A stretch of 6,204 nucleotides of DNA from a bacterium (GTDB taxonomy: Bacteria; ARS69): positions 1 through 6,204 of the forward strand of contig JALGZO010000540.1 of assembly GCA_025774865.1 (NCBI GenBank), written 5' to 3'. The position numbers were made by a program, and so were the translations under genes. The notes beneath the pieces are model-generated. The model was given only the letters and a program-made list of their open reading frames with translations, was not told where the DNA came from and made no database searches. Shown here one piece after another: positions 1 through 6,204 of this stretch (position 1 is the stretch's first letter; the number at the start of each line of letters is the position of its first letter).

Positions 1-1
1 G

Positions 2-1054
2 CGTTCCCTCGCGCGGCCGCCGGAGCACTATGGCCTCTCCCTGGTACTCGGCGGCGGTGAGATCACCCTCCTGGAGTTGGCGGACCTCTACGCATCGCTG
101 GCCCGGCACGGGCGGAAGATCGGGATCGCGATGCTCGCGGACTCGGCCCGCGGGGACGTCGAAACGCGTCTCTTCTCCGCGGAGGCTGCTGCGATGGTTC
201 TCGACATCCTGACCGACGTCCCGCGACCCGAGCTGGGGGCGGTATGGCGTTCGGGAAGGCGCACGCTCCCGGTTCCGTGGAAGACCGGCACTTCGTTCGG
301 GCGCCGGGATGCCTGGAGTGTGGGCGTTGCCGGGAAGTACGTCGTGGCCGTATGGCTCGGCAACTTCGACGGCGCGGGAGTTCCTTCGCTCGTAGGCGTC
401 GAGGTAGCGGCTCCGCTCTTGTTCGAGGTCGTGGAGGTGCTTCCCCACGACGAAGCGGGCAGCTGGCATCGTGAGGCGCGAGACCTGGAGCCGCGCCTGA
501 TCTGTGCGACGAGCGGCCGGCCCCCGGGCCCGCACTGTTCACACACGCAGTGGGGATCCCACATCCCGGGCGTGTCCCCGGCGACACCTTGCGACGTGCA
601 CCGGGAGATTCTCGTCGACACGCGTAGTGGCTGCGCGGTGTGCTCCCGCTGCCAGGAAGAGGGGACGACGTCTCGGCGCATCGTCGAGTGGTGGCCGAGT
701 CCGGTGGCACGGCATCTTCGGGTGGGGCGCCTCATGGGAAGCGAGATCCCACCCCACAATCCGCGCTGTCGTGCGCTCGAGCCCGGGAAGCCCCCGCAAA
801 TCACGAGCCCTCAAAAGGAGGCCGTCTACTACGTGCGCCCTCAGGTTCCGGTCGAAGATCAGCGGATCGCGCTCACCGCGGCGGTGTCGGCCGGAACGTA
901 CGAGGTTTTCTGGTTCGTCGACGGGAAGCTGGTTTGGAAAGGCCCACCCGATCGTCCCGTGTTCGTGGAGCCGGAGGAGGGTGTGCACGACCTCTGTCTC
1001 AAGGACGACCGAGGGCGCTCGGCCCGGCAAGTGCTTCGGGTGAAGAAGCTCTGA
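2..1054 (+). CDS. pbpC: Penicillin-binding protein 1C, C-terminal part (cut by left edge)
   Basis: This is the C-terminal 350 residues of a class A penicillin-binding protein of the PBP1C type, which polymerises and cross-links peptidoglycan in the periplasm from a membrane anchor. The glycosyltransferase domain and the active-site SxxK and SxN motifs lie outside the window. Visible are the transpeptidase segment YGLSLVLGGGEITLLELADL (residues 10-29), the KTGTS active-site motif (residues 94-98, bases 281-295) followed by GRRDAW, and the VAVWLGNFDG strand. Next comes the cysteine-rich connector typical of PBP1C (Cys168, 179, 197, 211, 214, 217, 256), and then a C-terminal BiPBP_C-type beta domain (about 264-350, with PPQITSP, VFWFVDGK and DDRGRS). 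The frame is open from the first bases, so the true start is upstream; TTG at 77 is internal to the conserved transpeptidase region and is not the start. In E. coli and many relatives pbpC lies beside an alpha-2-macroglobulin gene, but any such gene here would be outside the window. The 24-bp gap to the convergent RHH gene shows no clear terminator. Confidence 0.93.
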   Translation, partial: RSLARPPEHYGLSLVLGGGEITLLELADLYASLARHGRKIGIAMLADSARGDVETRLFSAEAAAMVLDILTDVPRPELGAVWRSGRRTLPVPWKTGTSFGRRDAWSVGVAGKYVVAVWLGNFDGAGVPSLVGVEVAAPLLFEVVEVLPHDEAGSWHREARDLEPRLICATSGRPPGPHCSHTQWGSHIPGVSPATPCDVHREILVDTRSGCAVCSRCQEEGTTSRRIVEWWPSPVARHLRVGRLMGSEIPPHNPRCRALEPGKPPQITSPQKEAVYYVRPQVPVEDQRIALTAAVSAGTYEVFWFVDGKLVWKGPPDRPVFVEPEEGVHDLCLKDDRGRSARQVLRVKKL

Positions 1055-1078
1055 GGGCGCGCCCCCCGGGAATGCGTT

Positions 1079-1270
1079 TCACGAGCGGCCGCTTCGACGA
1101 CTTCCAGGCGCGTCGCCCCTGTCGCGTCGTCCGCGCTCCTCGCGCACCGCCTTGCGCAGCACGTATTCGATGTGCCCGTTGACGCTCCGGAGCTCGTCCG
1201 CGGCCCAGCGGCTCAGCTCTTCCCAGAGCTCCGGTGACATGCGCAGCAGAAACGCCTTCTTCTTCGCCAC
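1079..1270 (-). CDS. Small ribbon-helix-helix (Arc/CopG-type) DNA-binding protein
   Basis: This 63-residue protein has the order of an RHH domain: a short strand (KAFLLRMS, residues 5-12), helix A ([15 protein letters not shown], 13-27), a turn RSVN (28-31) and helix B ([14 protein letters not shown], 32-45). RHH proteins dimerise so that the paired strands enter the DNA major groove, and most act as repressors or antitoxins. The tail (46-63) is rich in Arg, Gly and Ser, is probably disordered, and may add non-specific DNA contact. The start is GTG at 1270-1268, preceded on the minus strand by a GAGGGG ribosome-binding site with a spacer of about five bases. No ATG lies near the conserved N-terminus. 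The gene sits 33 bp downstream of the SPFH gene on the same strand, so the two are almost certainly cotranscribed. From memory, this RHH type is often found next to this SPFH subfamily. No toxin gene is adjacent, so a classical toxin-antitoxin role is unlikely. An autoregulator of the operon is the simplest inference, with the 2183-2212 palindrome as candidate target. Confidence 0.85.
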   Translation of the reverse strand: MAKKKAFLLRMSPELWEELSRWAADELRSVNGHIEYVLRKAVREERGRRDRGDAPGSRRSGRS

Positions 1271-1303
1271 GACCGCCCCTCGTGCGTCCTCGTCCGACGC
1301 CGA

Positions 1304-2167
1304 TCAGTAGAGGGAGCCGGCGTTCACGACCGGCTGCGCATCCTGATTGCCGCAGAGCACGACGAGCAGATTCGATACCATGTTCGCTTGTCGCTCGGGA
1401 TCGAGCTCGACCAGGTTGCGCTCCGCCAGGTGCGTCAACGCTCCCTCCACCATGCCCACCGCGCCCTCCACGATCTTGGCACGCGCGGCGATGATGGCGT
1501 CGGCCTGCTGGCGCTGGAGCATGGCGCCCGCGATCTCCGGCGAGTACGCGAGGTGCGAGAGGCGCGCCTCCGTCACCTTGACGCCGGCGCGCCCGAGACG
1601 ATCCGCCAGCTCTCGCTCGAGCTGCTCGCTCACGGTGTCGATGTCGCCGCGGAGCGAGGGCTCGCTCCCATCGGAGTCGTACGGATAGGACGTCGCGAGA
1701 TGGCGCACCGCGGACTCGCTCTGAGTCTCGACGTAGCCCTCGTAATCGTCGACGTCGAACAAAGCCTCCGCCGTGTTGTCCACTTCCCACACGACGACCG
1801 CCGCGATCTCGATCGGGTTGCCCGCCTTGTCGTTGACCTTGAGCTTCTCGCCGTTCAGGTTCCGGGCGCGGAGCGAGATCTTCTTCTTGATCGTGAACGG
1901 GTTGACCCACCAGAAGCCGTTGTCCTTCACGGACCCCGTGTACCGTCCGAAGAACGTCAGCACCGCCGCCTGGTTGGGTTGCACCACGAAGAACCCCACG
2001 CACAGCAGGCCGAACCCGAGAGCTCCGAGAATCCCGAGGATGATGATCCCGGCGTTGGAGCCCATCGCTCCCCCGATGACGAGGAACACGGACAGGATGA
2101 AGATGGCGATCGTGAGCATCAGCATGAGGCCGCCGGACGCGGGTCGGCGGCGCTTTTCGCGGGTCAT
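1304..2167 (-). CDS. SPFH (band 7/stomatin-like) membrane protein with two N-terminal TM segments
   Basis: This 287-residue protein begins with a basic stretch ([10 protein letters not shown]), then two hydrophobic segments (about residues 14-34 and 39-62). The SPFH/band 7 domain follows (about 62-235), opening with [20 protein letters not shown] and containing [18 protein letters not shown] and the VVWEVD strand. The later part is helix-forming ([14 protein letters not shown], then [20 protein letters not shown], with [20 protein letters not shown] after it), as in stomatins and prohibitins. The protein ends in the subfamily signature [20 protein letters not shown] followed by AGSLY. SPFH proteins oligomerise into rings on the membrane and are linked to membrane microdomains, proteolysis control and stress tolerance. 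The substrate of this one is unknown. ATG at 2167-2165 is preceded by a perfect AAGGAGG at five bases. It is the first gene of a two-gene operon with the RHH protein. It is not a flotillin, since the long flotillin coiled coil is absent, and no NfeD-like partner is present. Confidence 0.92.
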   Translation of the reverse strand: MTREKRRRPASGGLMLMLTIAIFILSVFLVIGGAMGSNAGIIILGILGALGFGLLCVGFFVVQPNQAAVLTFFGRYTGSVKDNGFWWVNPFTIKKKISLRARNLNGEKLKVNDKAGNPIEIAAVVVWEVDNTAEALFDVDDYEGYVETQSESAVRHLATSYPYDSDGSEPSLRGDIDTVSEQLERELADRLGRAGVKVTEARLSHLAYSPEIAGAMLQRQQADAIIAARAKIVEGAVGMVEGALTHLAERNLVELDPERQANMVSNLLVVLCGNQDAQPVVNAGSLY

Positions 2168-2172
2168 GGCTC

Positions 2173-2179
2173 CCTCCTT
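2173..2179 (-). promoter_or_regulatory. Strong Shine-Dalgarno of the SPFH gene
   Basis: On the minus strand AAGGAGG lies five bases before the ATG at 2167. This is a full match to the anti-Shine-Dalgarno core and fixes the start of the SPFH gene. With the predicted transcription start near 2186-2187, the leader would be only about 20 bases long. Confidence 0.85.
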
Positions 2180-2181
2180 GG

Positions 2182-2210
2182 TTGATACCGGTATGATATC
2201 ACCATAGTAT
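2182..2210 (+). promoter_or_regulatory. Possible divergent promoter for the FecR-VIT-vWA gene
   Basis: On the plus strand TTGATA (2182-2187, five of six to the -35 consensus) is followed after 17 bases by TAGTAT (2205-2210, four of six to the -10 consensus). It overlaps the leftward promoter and the palindrome. If used, it would give a leader of about 130 bases before the ATG at 2351. The -10 match is weak and part of the resemblance is a by-product of the palindrome, so this is tentative. No better plus-strand promoter was seen between 2213 and 2350. Confidence 0.25.
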
Positions 2211-2212
2211 CA
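2183..2212. promoter_or_regulatory. 30-bp palindromic candidate operator over the SPFH promoter
   Basis: The block reads TGATAC-N5-TGATATCA-N5-GTATCA. The outer arms TGATAC (2183-2188) and GTATCA (2207-2212) are exact inverse complements. They are centred on the same point (between 2197 and 2198) as the inner perfect palindrome TGATATCA (2194-2201). The two half-arms match at 10 of 15 positions. The left arm and the inner site also form a direct repeat (TGATAC, TGATAT) with an 11-bp period, about one helical turn, which suits side-by-side dimers of an Arc/MetJ-type RHH protein. The RHH protein encoded by the downstream operon is the natural candidate ligand, but this is inferred from symmetry and position. 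Confidence 0.62.
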
Positions 2213-2289
2213 GCCTCGTCAAGGGTCGTGGTCCTCTCGAGCCCCTCCCGCGCTCCCCCGGGAATAAACCCCTCGCCACGCCGGTATGA
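2188..2289 (+). repeat. Pair of CCGGTATGA direct repeats in the divergent intergenic region
   Basis: CCGGTATGA occurs at 2188-2196, inside the candidate operator, and again at 2281-2289, 93 bp to the right. Both copies are closely followed by a TGATA-like element (TGATAT at 2194 overlapping the first copy; TGATAA at 2291-2296 after the second). The second copy lies about 60 bases before the start of the FecR-VIT-vWA gene and could be an auxiliary binding site for the same regulator. A nine-base match could be chance, but it is less expected in such GC-rich DNA. Confidence 0.35.
2193..2222 (-). promoter_or_regulatory. Sigma70-type promoter of the SPFH-RHH operon
   Basis: Reading the minus strand, a -35 box TTGACG (2222-2217, five of six to consensus) and a -10 box TATCAT (2198-2193, five of six) are separated by 18 bases. 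The -10 is preceded by TG plus one base (TGATATCAT), giving an extended -10. This AT-rich element stands out against the GC-rich surroundings. Transcription would start near 2186-2187, a short way before the strong ribosome-binding site. The 2183-2212 palindrome covers the spacer, the -10 and the start point, so a protein bound there would block RNA polymerase. The assignment rests on sequence match alone. Confidence 0.7.
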
Positions 2290-2350
2290 CTGATAAGGGC
2301 CCAGCGGCCCCCGCCGATCACGCGTCGACTCGATCCCGTCGATACGAGGC

Positions 2351-5300
2351 ATGGAGGAGGCCGCCACCGGCAGAAGCTACTGGAGAGAGGGAATCGACGA
2401 ATTGGCAACGAAGCTTCGGGTGAGCATTCGAACGGTAATCCTGCTTCTCGGTGCTGCGGCAGTGCTCACAGGCGTCCTGACCCTCCAGCCACCGGCGCCC
2501 GCCGTTCCGCCGACCTCCGGGCCGGCCACGTTCCACGACGGCGAATTCCTGGGAAAGGTCGTTGATCGCGAGGGCAACGCACAGGTGCGAGCTCGGAACC
2601 GGGAGCGCTGGGACGTCGCGGGTGAGGCGCGTTCCCTCTTGCCCGGGGACTGGGTGAAGACGGGCTCGCGCGGGGCCAACGCGATCGCGTTGCAGCTGTC
2701 CCGCGGCGCGCGGCTCATCCTCGGCCCGGCGGGTCTCCTGGAAATGGTGGATGCCGAGACCGTCAAGCTGTTGCGCGGGGAGCTCGAGGTCGTGGCGGCG
2801 GACGGCGGCGAGCTGCGGGTGGAGGCGCCCGCGGGCAAGCCTCTTTCGATTCGAGGTACCCGGGTCGTGCGCGTCCGCGAGTCGCACCTCCCCGCCGATC
2901 TCGAAGTGCTGAAGGAAGAGCCGGCGTGGCTGAAGGGATACAAGAACAATGCGTCCACCGAGGCGATGGGGTCGCTGCTCGCGAACGTCGACGGGCGCAA
3001 CGTGCCGCTCACCATGGGATATCACAAGGTCACCGTGGACATCCGGGATCAGATCGCGCGAACGGTGGTGGAGGAGTCGTTCGTCAATCACACCCACCAC
3101 GTGCTCGAGGGTGTGTTCTATTTCCCGCTTCCGGGCGACGCGTCGATTTCCGGATTCGCCATGTGGATCGGCGACGAGAAGGTCGAAGGGGAGATCGTCG
3201 AGAAGCAGCGCGCGAGAGAGATCTACGAGACGATCCTGGCGGAGAAGCGTGACCCCGGGCTCCTGGAATGGACCGGGGGGAATCTCTTCAAGGCGCGCGT
3301 CTACCCGATCGGATCCGAGAAACGAATCCAGATCACCTACACTCAGGTGCTGCCGAAGGTCGGGGACACCTATTCCTACCACTACGCGCTTCGCAGCGAG
3401 CTGACCCGGCTCACGCCGCTCGAGCGTCTCGAGATCTCCGTCGAGATTTCCTCGGCGCAGGCTCTTTCCTCGGTCACCTCACCCACGCACTCCTGCCGCA
3501 TCAACACGACCGAGCACGCGGCGCGGATCGAGTTCTCGGCCGAAGACACGACTCCGCAGCGCGACTTCGAGGTGCGGATCCAGACTCCGTCGAACGGCAG
3601 CCCGGTGACGATGGTTCCGCACCGCCGCGGCGACGAGGGGTACTTCCTGCTGCTCGTGGACGCCCCGCCCGAGGGGGAGGCCGATCGCGATTCGGCGCCT
3701 CGCGACGCTTCGCCCTTCGACTGCGTTTTGATCGTCGACACCTCGGGGTCGATGGCGGGTCCGCAGCGGGAGACCCAGCTCGCGATCCTCGAGGCCTTCC
3801 TCGGCGGTCTCGGCTTTCGAGACCGTTTCCAGCTTCTGACGGTGGACACCGAAACGCGGGCGGCGTTCGACGCCCTCGTGGTGAACGACTCCGCCAGCCG
3901 AGAGAAAGCGCTTTCGTTCGTCCAAGCGCGCCGACCGCTCGGGTGGACGGACCTCGAGTCGGCGTTTCGGGCGGCGTTCGACGAAGCCGGGAAGGAGACC
4001 CACCTCATCTATATAGGGGATGGCGTGGTCACCCGCGGAGATACGGATCCCGCGGCGTTCCTGTCCCGCGTCGAACGCCTCGGGAAGAACCGGGGCACCG
4101 TTCATACGGTGGCGCTCGGGAGCTCTCACGAACCGCTCGTGATGGGGGGCCTGGCGCACATCGGCGGTGGCACTGCTCGCACGATCACGGAAGCGGGCGA
4201 CCCGGCGCTCGTCGCGCATCGGCTGCTTCGCGACATCACGACTCCCCGGGTCCGGGATCTCGAAGCGTCGTTCTCCGGGATCGATGTCGCCGCGGTGTAT
4301 CCGGATCGGATCTCGAACCTGGCCGCCGGCACTCAGGCCGTGATCGTCGGCCGCTTCGATCCCGCGTTCGGTGACGCGTCGGGTGAGGTGCACATTCGCG
4401 GACGTTTCGAAGGAAACGAGCTGAGCTACCGAGTCCCGGTGTCGCTCGAGGAAGCCGATCGGGGGAACTCCTTCATTCCGCGGCTTTGGGCGCGCCGGCG
4501 GCTCGATCATCTTCTCCGGCAGGGGAGAAGCCCCGGGATCCGGGAGGGGATCATCGCTCTGTCCGAGGACTATCAGATCATCACGCCCTATACGTCGTTC
4601 CTCGTGCTCGAGAGCGAAGAGGACCGGGAACGATTCCGGGTCAGGAAGCGCTTCCGGATGCGCGACGGCGAGGAGTTCTTCGCCGAAGGGCGCGATCGTG
4701 CGGAGTTCGAGCTGACTCGTGAGCAGATGCGACTGGCGCGGCTCTGGCGGTTGCACCTGCGCGAAGGAATCCTGCGAGAGCTCCAGGGAATGAGTCGCGA
4801 TCTGACCGAACAGTTGCGCGGACCGGACGACGGCTCGCTGGCGTGGCACGGAGACGCCTTCGCACTCGGGGTCGCCGGCAGCATCCGCGATAGCAACGGT
4901 CGCTTCTACGACGGTCTGGCCCGGAGCCTGAGCAGTCTGAACGGCGAGGTGGAAGAGGGCTCCGAGGAGCTCGAGCTCGACGCCGACGAGGTTGCTCGCT
5001 TGCCGTCGAGGACGGAATCCGAGGACGAGCTGCTCCCCGGGACCCTCGAGGAGGCGCTGGACCTCCCTCTCGCCGAACCCGAAGCCCAAGTCCCCGCGTC
5101 TTCGCCGCTGGTGGAGTACCGGCTCGATTTCAAGAAACGCGCTTCCCCCGACGCGCGGGTTGTGGGAGGACGCGCGCGGGAGGCGGCGAAGCGCGCGAAC
5201 CTCGGGAGCTTCGAGGCCTACGGACCGCCGTACTACTCCGCGGACCCTCTCGAGGCCCTGTTCCCGCACATCCCCCCGGTCCAGGCGCCGGGCGATTCGG

Positions 5301-6204
5301 ATTGGCCCGAGGAGATCCGGAACCTCGTGCGCCCGTTGAACCGGCGCCCGTGGGTGGCGGCGCTCGAAGGCGGTGTCGCAATCGATTTGACGTTCCGGCC
5401 GCGCGACTCGCGGCGTCGCCCGATCGGCGACGCGAGCGCCGAGTACCTGCTCGGCCCGAGCGCCTGGTGGACGACCACGCAGCACCTGATCGGCGACGAC
5501 GTTCGCTACGACTGGTTGCTGGATGATGAGCGGGGCGCCCTGACGGAGTCCTGGCTCCTCGGACGGGTGCAGCGGAGGCAGAACCCGGACGAAGAGGGCT
5601 GGAGCGCGCCTTTCTCTTACTATTTCCAGGATCTCGACCGCTCGTACTCGATCTACGAGCCTTCGGTGGAGGCGCTGGCCGATGGGCGGGTAATGCTGAC
5701 CCTCGGCCACGAGCGCAACCCCGAGTACCGCCTGGAGCTCCTGATCGAGCCAGAGCGGGCGCTGCTGCTCGAGGCCCGCAGCTACCAAGGAGAGAGGCTC
5801 ACCTCGGTCACGTCTTACGACGGATTCGTCCGCGTATCCGGCACCTGGCTCCCGCAGCAGATCACCACCCGCGACGCCGAGGGACGAACCACCGGCGAGA
5901 TTCGCGTGGCGTTCGGGGAGCTCTCGCGAGAGGAGCTCGATCGGCGCATTCGCGGGCGGCTCGAGAAACGAGATCGAGCCATCGTGCGCCGCGTCGAGCC
6001 CGCGAGTCTCGTGGAGGCGAAGCAGGCGATCGCGGACGGGAAAGCCGGCTTCGACGATTACTGGATGCTCCTTCGGGAGCTCGCTTCCCGTCAGGTGTGG
6101 AAGCCGGCCGCGTCGCACGTCGAGGCCATCGCGGGGCTGACGAAGGGCAAGAGAGGTGGCGACCGGATTCTACTCGCGGTGCGACTCGCATCCCGGCAGA
6201 ACGA
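2351..6204 (+). CDS. Large membrane-anchored FecR-VIT-vWA domain protein (cut by right edge)
   Basis: The frame is open from after a stop at 2294-2296 to the window end, giving 1284 residues without a stop. The order is: a short N-terminus, a TM/signal anchor (residues 29-45, VILLLGAAAVLTGVLTL), and a Pro-rich linker. A FecR-like domain follows (about 68-175; LLPGDWVKTGSRGANAIALQ, LRGELEVVAADG), then a VIT domain (about 215-345; VFYFPLPGDASISGFAMWIG, QRAREIYE). The vWA domain (about 457-640) has a complete MIDAS: DTSGS at 463-467, Thr533 and Asp557. A conserved post-vWA segment carries FIPRLWARRRLDHLL (708-722) and ITPYTSFLVLE (744-754). After these come an acidic linker (about 865-915), a beta-rich region (about 1000-1190, VSGTWLPQQI) and a helical region. 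VIT plus vWA is the architecture of inter-alpha-trypsin inhibitor heavy chains and of many secreted bacterial proteins; MIDAS binds a metal ion and usually a protein ligand. The anchor implies that most of the protein lies outside the cytoplasm. ATG 2351 has a poorly spaced GAGG; TTG 2402, after GAGAGAGGG, is a plausible alternative that places the basic n-region directly before the TM. Partner and exact role are unknown. Confidence 0.88.
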   Translation, partial: MEEAATGRSYWREGIDELATKLRVSIRTVILLLGAAAVLTGVLTLQPPAPAVPPTSGPATFHDGEFLGKVVDREGNAQVRARNRERWDVAGEARSLLPGDWVKTGSRGANAIALQLSRGARLILGPAGLLEMVDAETVKLLRGELEVVAADGGELRVEAPAGKPLSIRGTRVVRVRESHLPADLEVLKEEPAWLKGYKNNASTEAMGSLLANVDGRNVPLTMGYHKVTVDIRDQIARTVVEESFVNHTHHVLEGVFYFPLPGDASISGFAMWIGDEKVEGEIVEKQRAREIYETILAEKRDPGLLEWTGGNLFKARVYPIGSEKRIQITYTQVLPKVGDTYSYHYALRSELTRLTPLERLEISVEISSAQALSSVTSPTHSCRINTTEHAARIEFSAEDTTPQRDFEVRIQTPSNGSPVTMVPHRRGDEGYFLLLVDAPPEGEADRDSAPRDASPFDCVLIVDTSGSMAGPQRETQLAILEAFLGGLGFRDRFQLLTVDTETRAAFDALVVNDSASREKALSFVQARRPLGWTDLESAFRAAFDEAGKETHLIYIGDGVVTRGDTDPAAFLSRVERLGKNRGTVHTVALGSSHEPLVMGGLAHIGGGTARTITEAGDPALVAHRLLRDITTPRVRDLEASFSGIDVAAVYPDRISNLAAGTQAVIVGRFDPAFGDASGEVHIRGRFEGNELSYRVPVSLEEADRGNSFIPRLWARRRLDHLLRQGRSPGIREGIIALSEDYQIITPYTSFLVLESEEDRERFRVRKRFRMRDGEEFFAEGRDRAEFELTREQMRLARLWRLHLREGILRELQGMSRDLTEQLRGPDDGSLAWHGDAFALGVAGSIRDSNGRFYDGLARSLSSLNGEVEEGSEELELDADEVARLPSRTESEDELLPGTLEEALDLPLAEPEAQVPASSPLVEYRLDFKKRASPDARVVGGRAREAAKRANLGSFEAYGPPYYSADPLEALFPHIPPVQAPGDSDWPEEIRNLVRPLNRRPWVAALEGGVAIDLTFRPRDSRRRPIGDASAEYLLGPSAWWTTTQHLIGDDVRYDWLLDDERGALTESWLLGRVQRRQNPDEEGWSAPFSYYFQDLDRSYSIYEPSVEALADGRVMLTLGHERNPEYRLELLIEPERALLLEARSYQGERLTSVTSYDGFVRVSGTWLPQQITTRDAEGRTTGEIRVAFGELSREELDRRIRGRLEKRDRAIVRRVEPASLVEAKQAIADGKAGFDDYWMLLRELASRQVWKPAASHVEAIAGLTKGKRGGDRILLAVRLASRQN

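Noticed and set aside
1055-1070. GGGCGCGCCC palindrome and CCCGGG between the convergent pbpC and RHH genes, as a possible bidirectional terminator
   Set aside because: The palindrome leaves no room for a loop and there is no T tract on either strand. It is most likely a by-product of high GC.
1079-1270. RHH protein as the antitoxin of a toxin-antitoxin pair
   Set aside because: No small toxin-like gene lies on either side. Its neighbours are pbpC (convergent) and the SPFH gene (upstream, same strand).
999-2003. Minus-strand open frame of 334 codons overlapping the SPFH and RHH genes in another frame
   Set aside because: The translation is Arg/Gly-rich and has no start signal, while both real genes have good ribosome-binding sites and clear family motifs.
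2318-3382. Minus-strand open frame of 354 codons opposite the FecR and VIT coding region
   Set aside because: It has no family signature and no ribosome-binding site. The plus-strand frame encodes the TM anchor, FecR and VIT domains continuously.
3268-4374. Plus-strand open frame of 368 codons in another frame within the vWA gene
   Set aside because: Its translation is dominated by Arg, Gly and Ala without hydrophobic core patterns. It overlaps the DTSGSM-containing true frame.
3479-6118. A long open frame of 879 codons on the minus strand, antisense to the vWA gene
   Set aside because: It has a low-complexity Arg/Pro/Glu-rich translation without recognisable domains. It is the mirror expected from a GC-rich coding strand, and the plus-strand frame there carries clear VIT and vWA motifs.

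Overview
The window is GC-rich and protein-dense. It looks like a piece of chromosome from a Gram-negative bacterium, because the first gene is a penicillin-binding protein 1C and the last is a large membrane-anchored cell-envelope protein. Codons mostly end in G or C. The mix of families (PBP1C, a two-TM SPFH protein paired with a small ribbon-helix-helix protein, and FecR-VIT-vWA) would fit a deltaproteobacterial, Eisenbacteria-like, Acidobacteria-like or Gemmatimonadota-like lineage. I cannot place the organism from this sequence alone. There are no tRNAs, rRNAs, insertion sequences, CRISPR arrays or phage genes.

Layout. (1) Positions 2-1054, plus strand: the C-terminal 350 residues of a PBP1C-type peptidoglycan glycosyltransferase/transpeptidase, cut by the left edge. 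(2) Positions 1079-2167, minus strand, convergent with pbpC: a two-gene operon transcribed from about 2186 leftward. It holds a two-TM SPFH (band 7/stomatin-like) protein followed 33 bp later by a 63-residue Arc/CopG-type ribbon-helix-helix (RHH) protein. (3) Positions 2168-2350: a 183-bp divergent control region. It holds a near-consensus sigma70-type promoter for the SPFH operon, and over that promoter lies a symmetric 30-bp AT-rich palindrome that looks like an operator. (4) Positions 2351-6204, plus strand: the first 1284 residues of a very large protein with an N-terminal membrane anchor, a FecR-like domain, a VIT domain, a vWA domain with intact MIDAS, an acidic linker, an unassigned beta-rich region and a helical region. 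It runs off the right edge.

How the parts may work together. Peptidoglycan synthesis (PBP1C), membrane microdomain organisation (SPFH) and an envelope-exposed VIT/vWA protein are all cell-envelope functions. The most testable idea is that the small RHH protein binds the 30-bp palindrome and autoregulates its operon, and perhaps also the divergent FecR-VIT-vWA gene. That regulatory link is inferred from position and symmetry; nothing in the sequence proves it. The large FecR-VIT-vWA protein is the most unusual coding feature.
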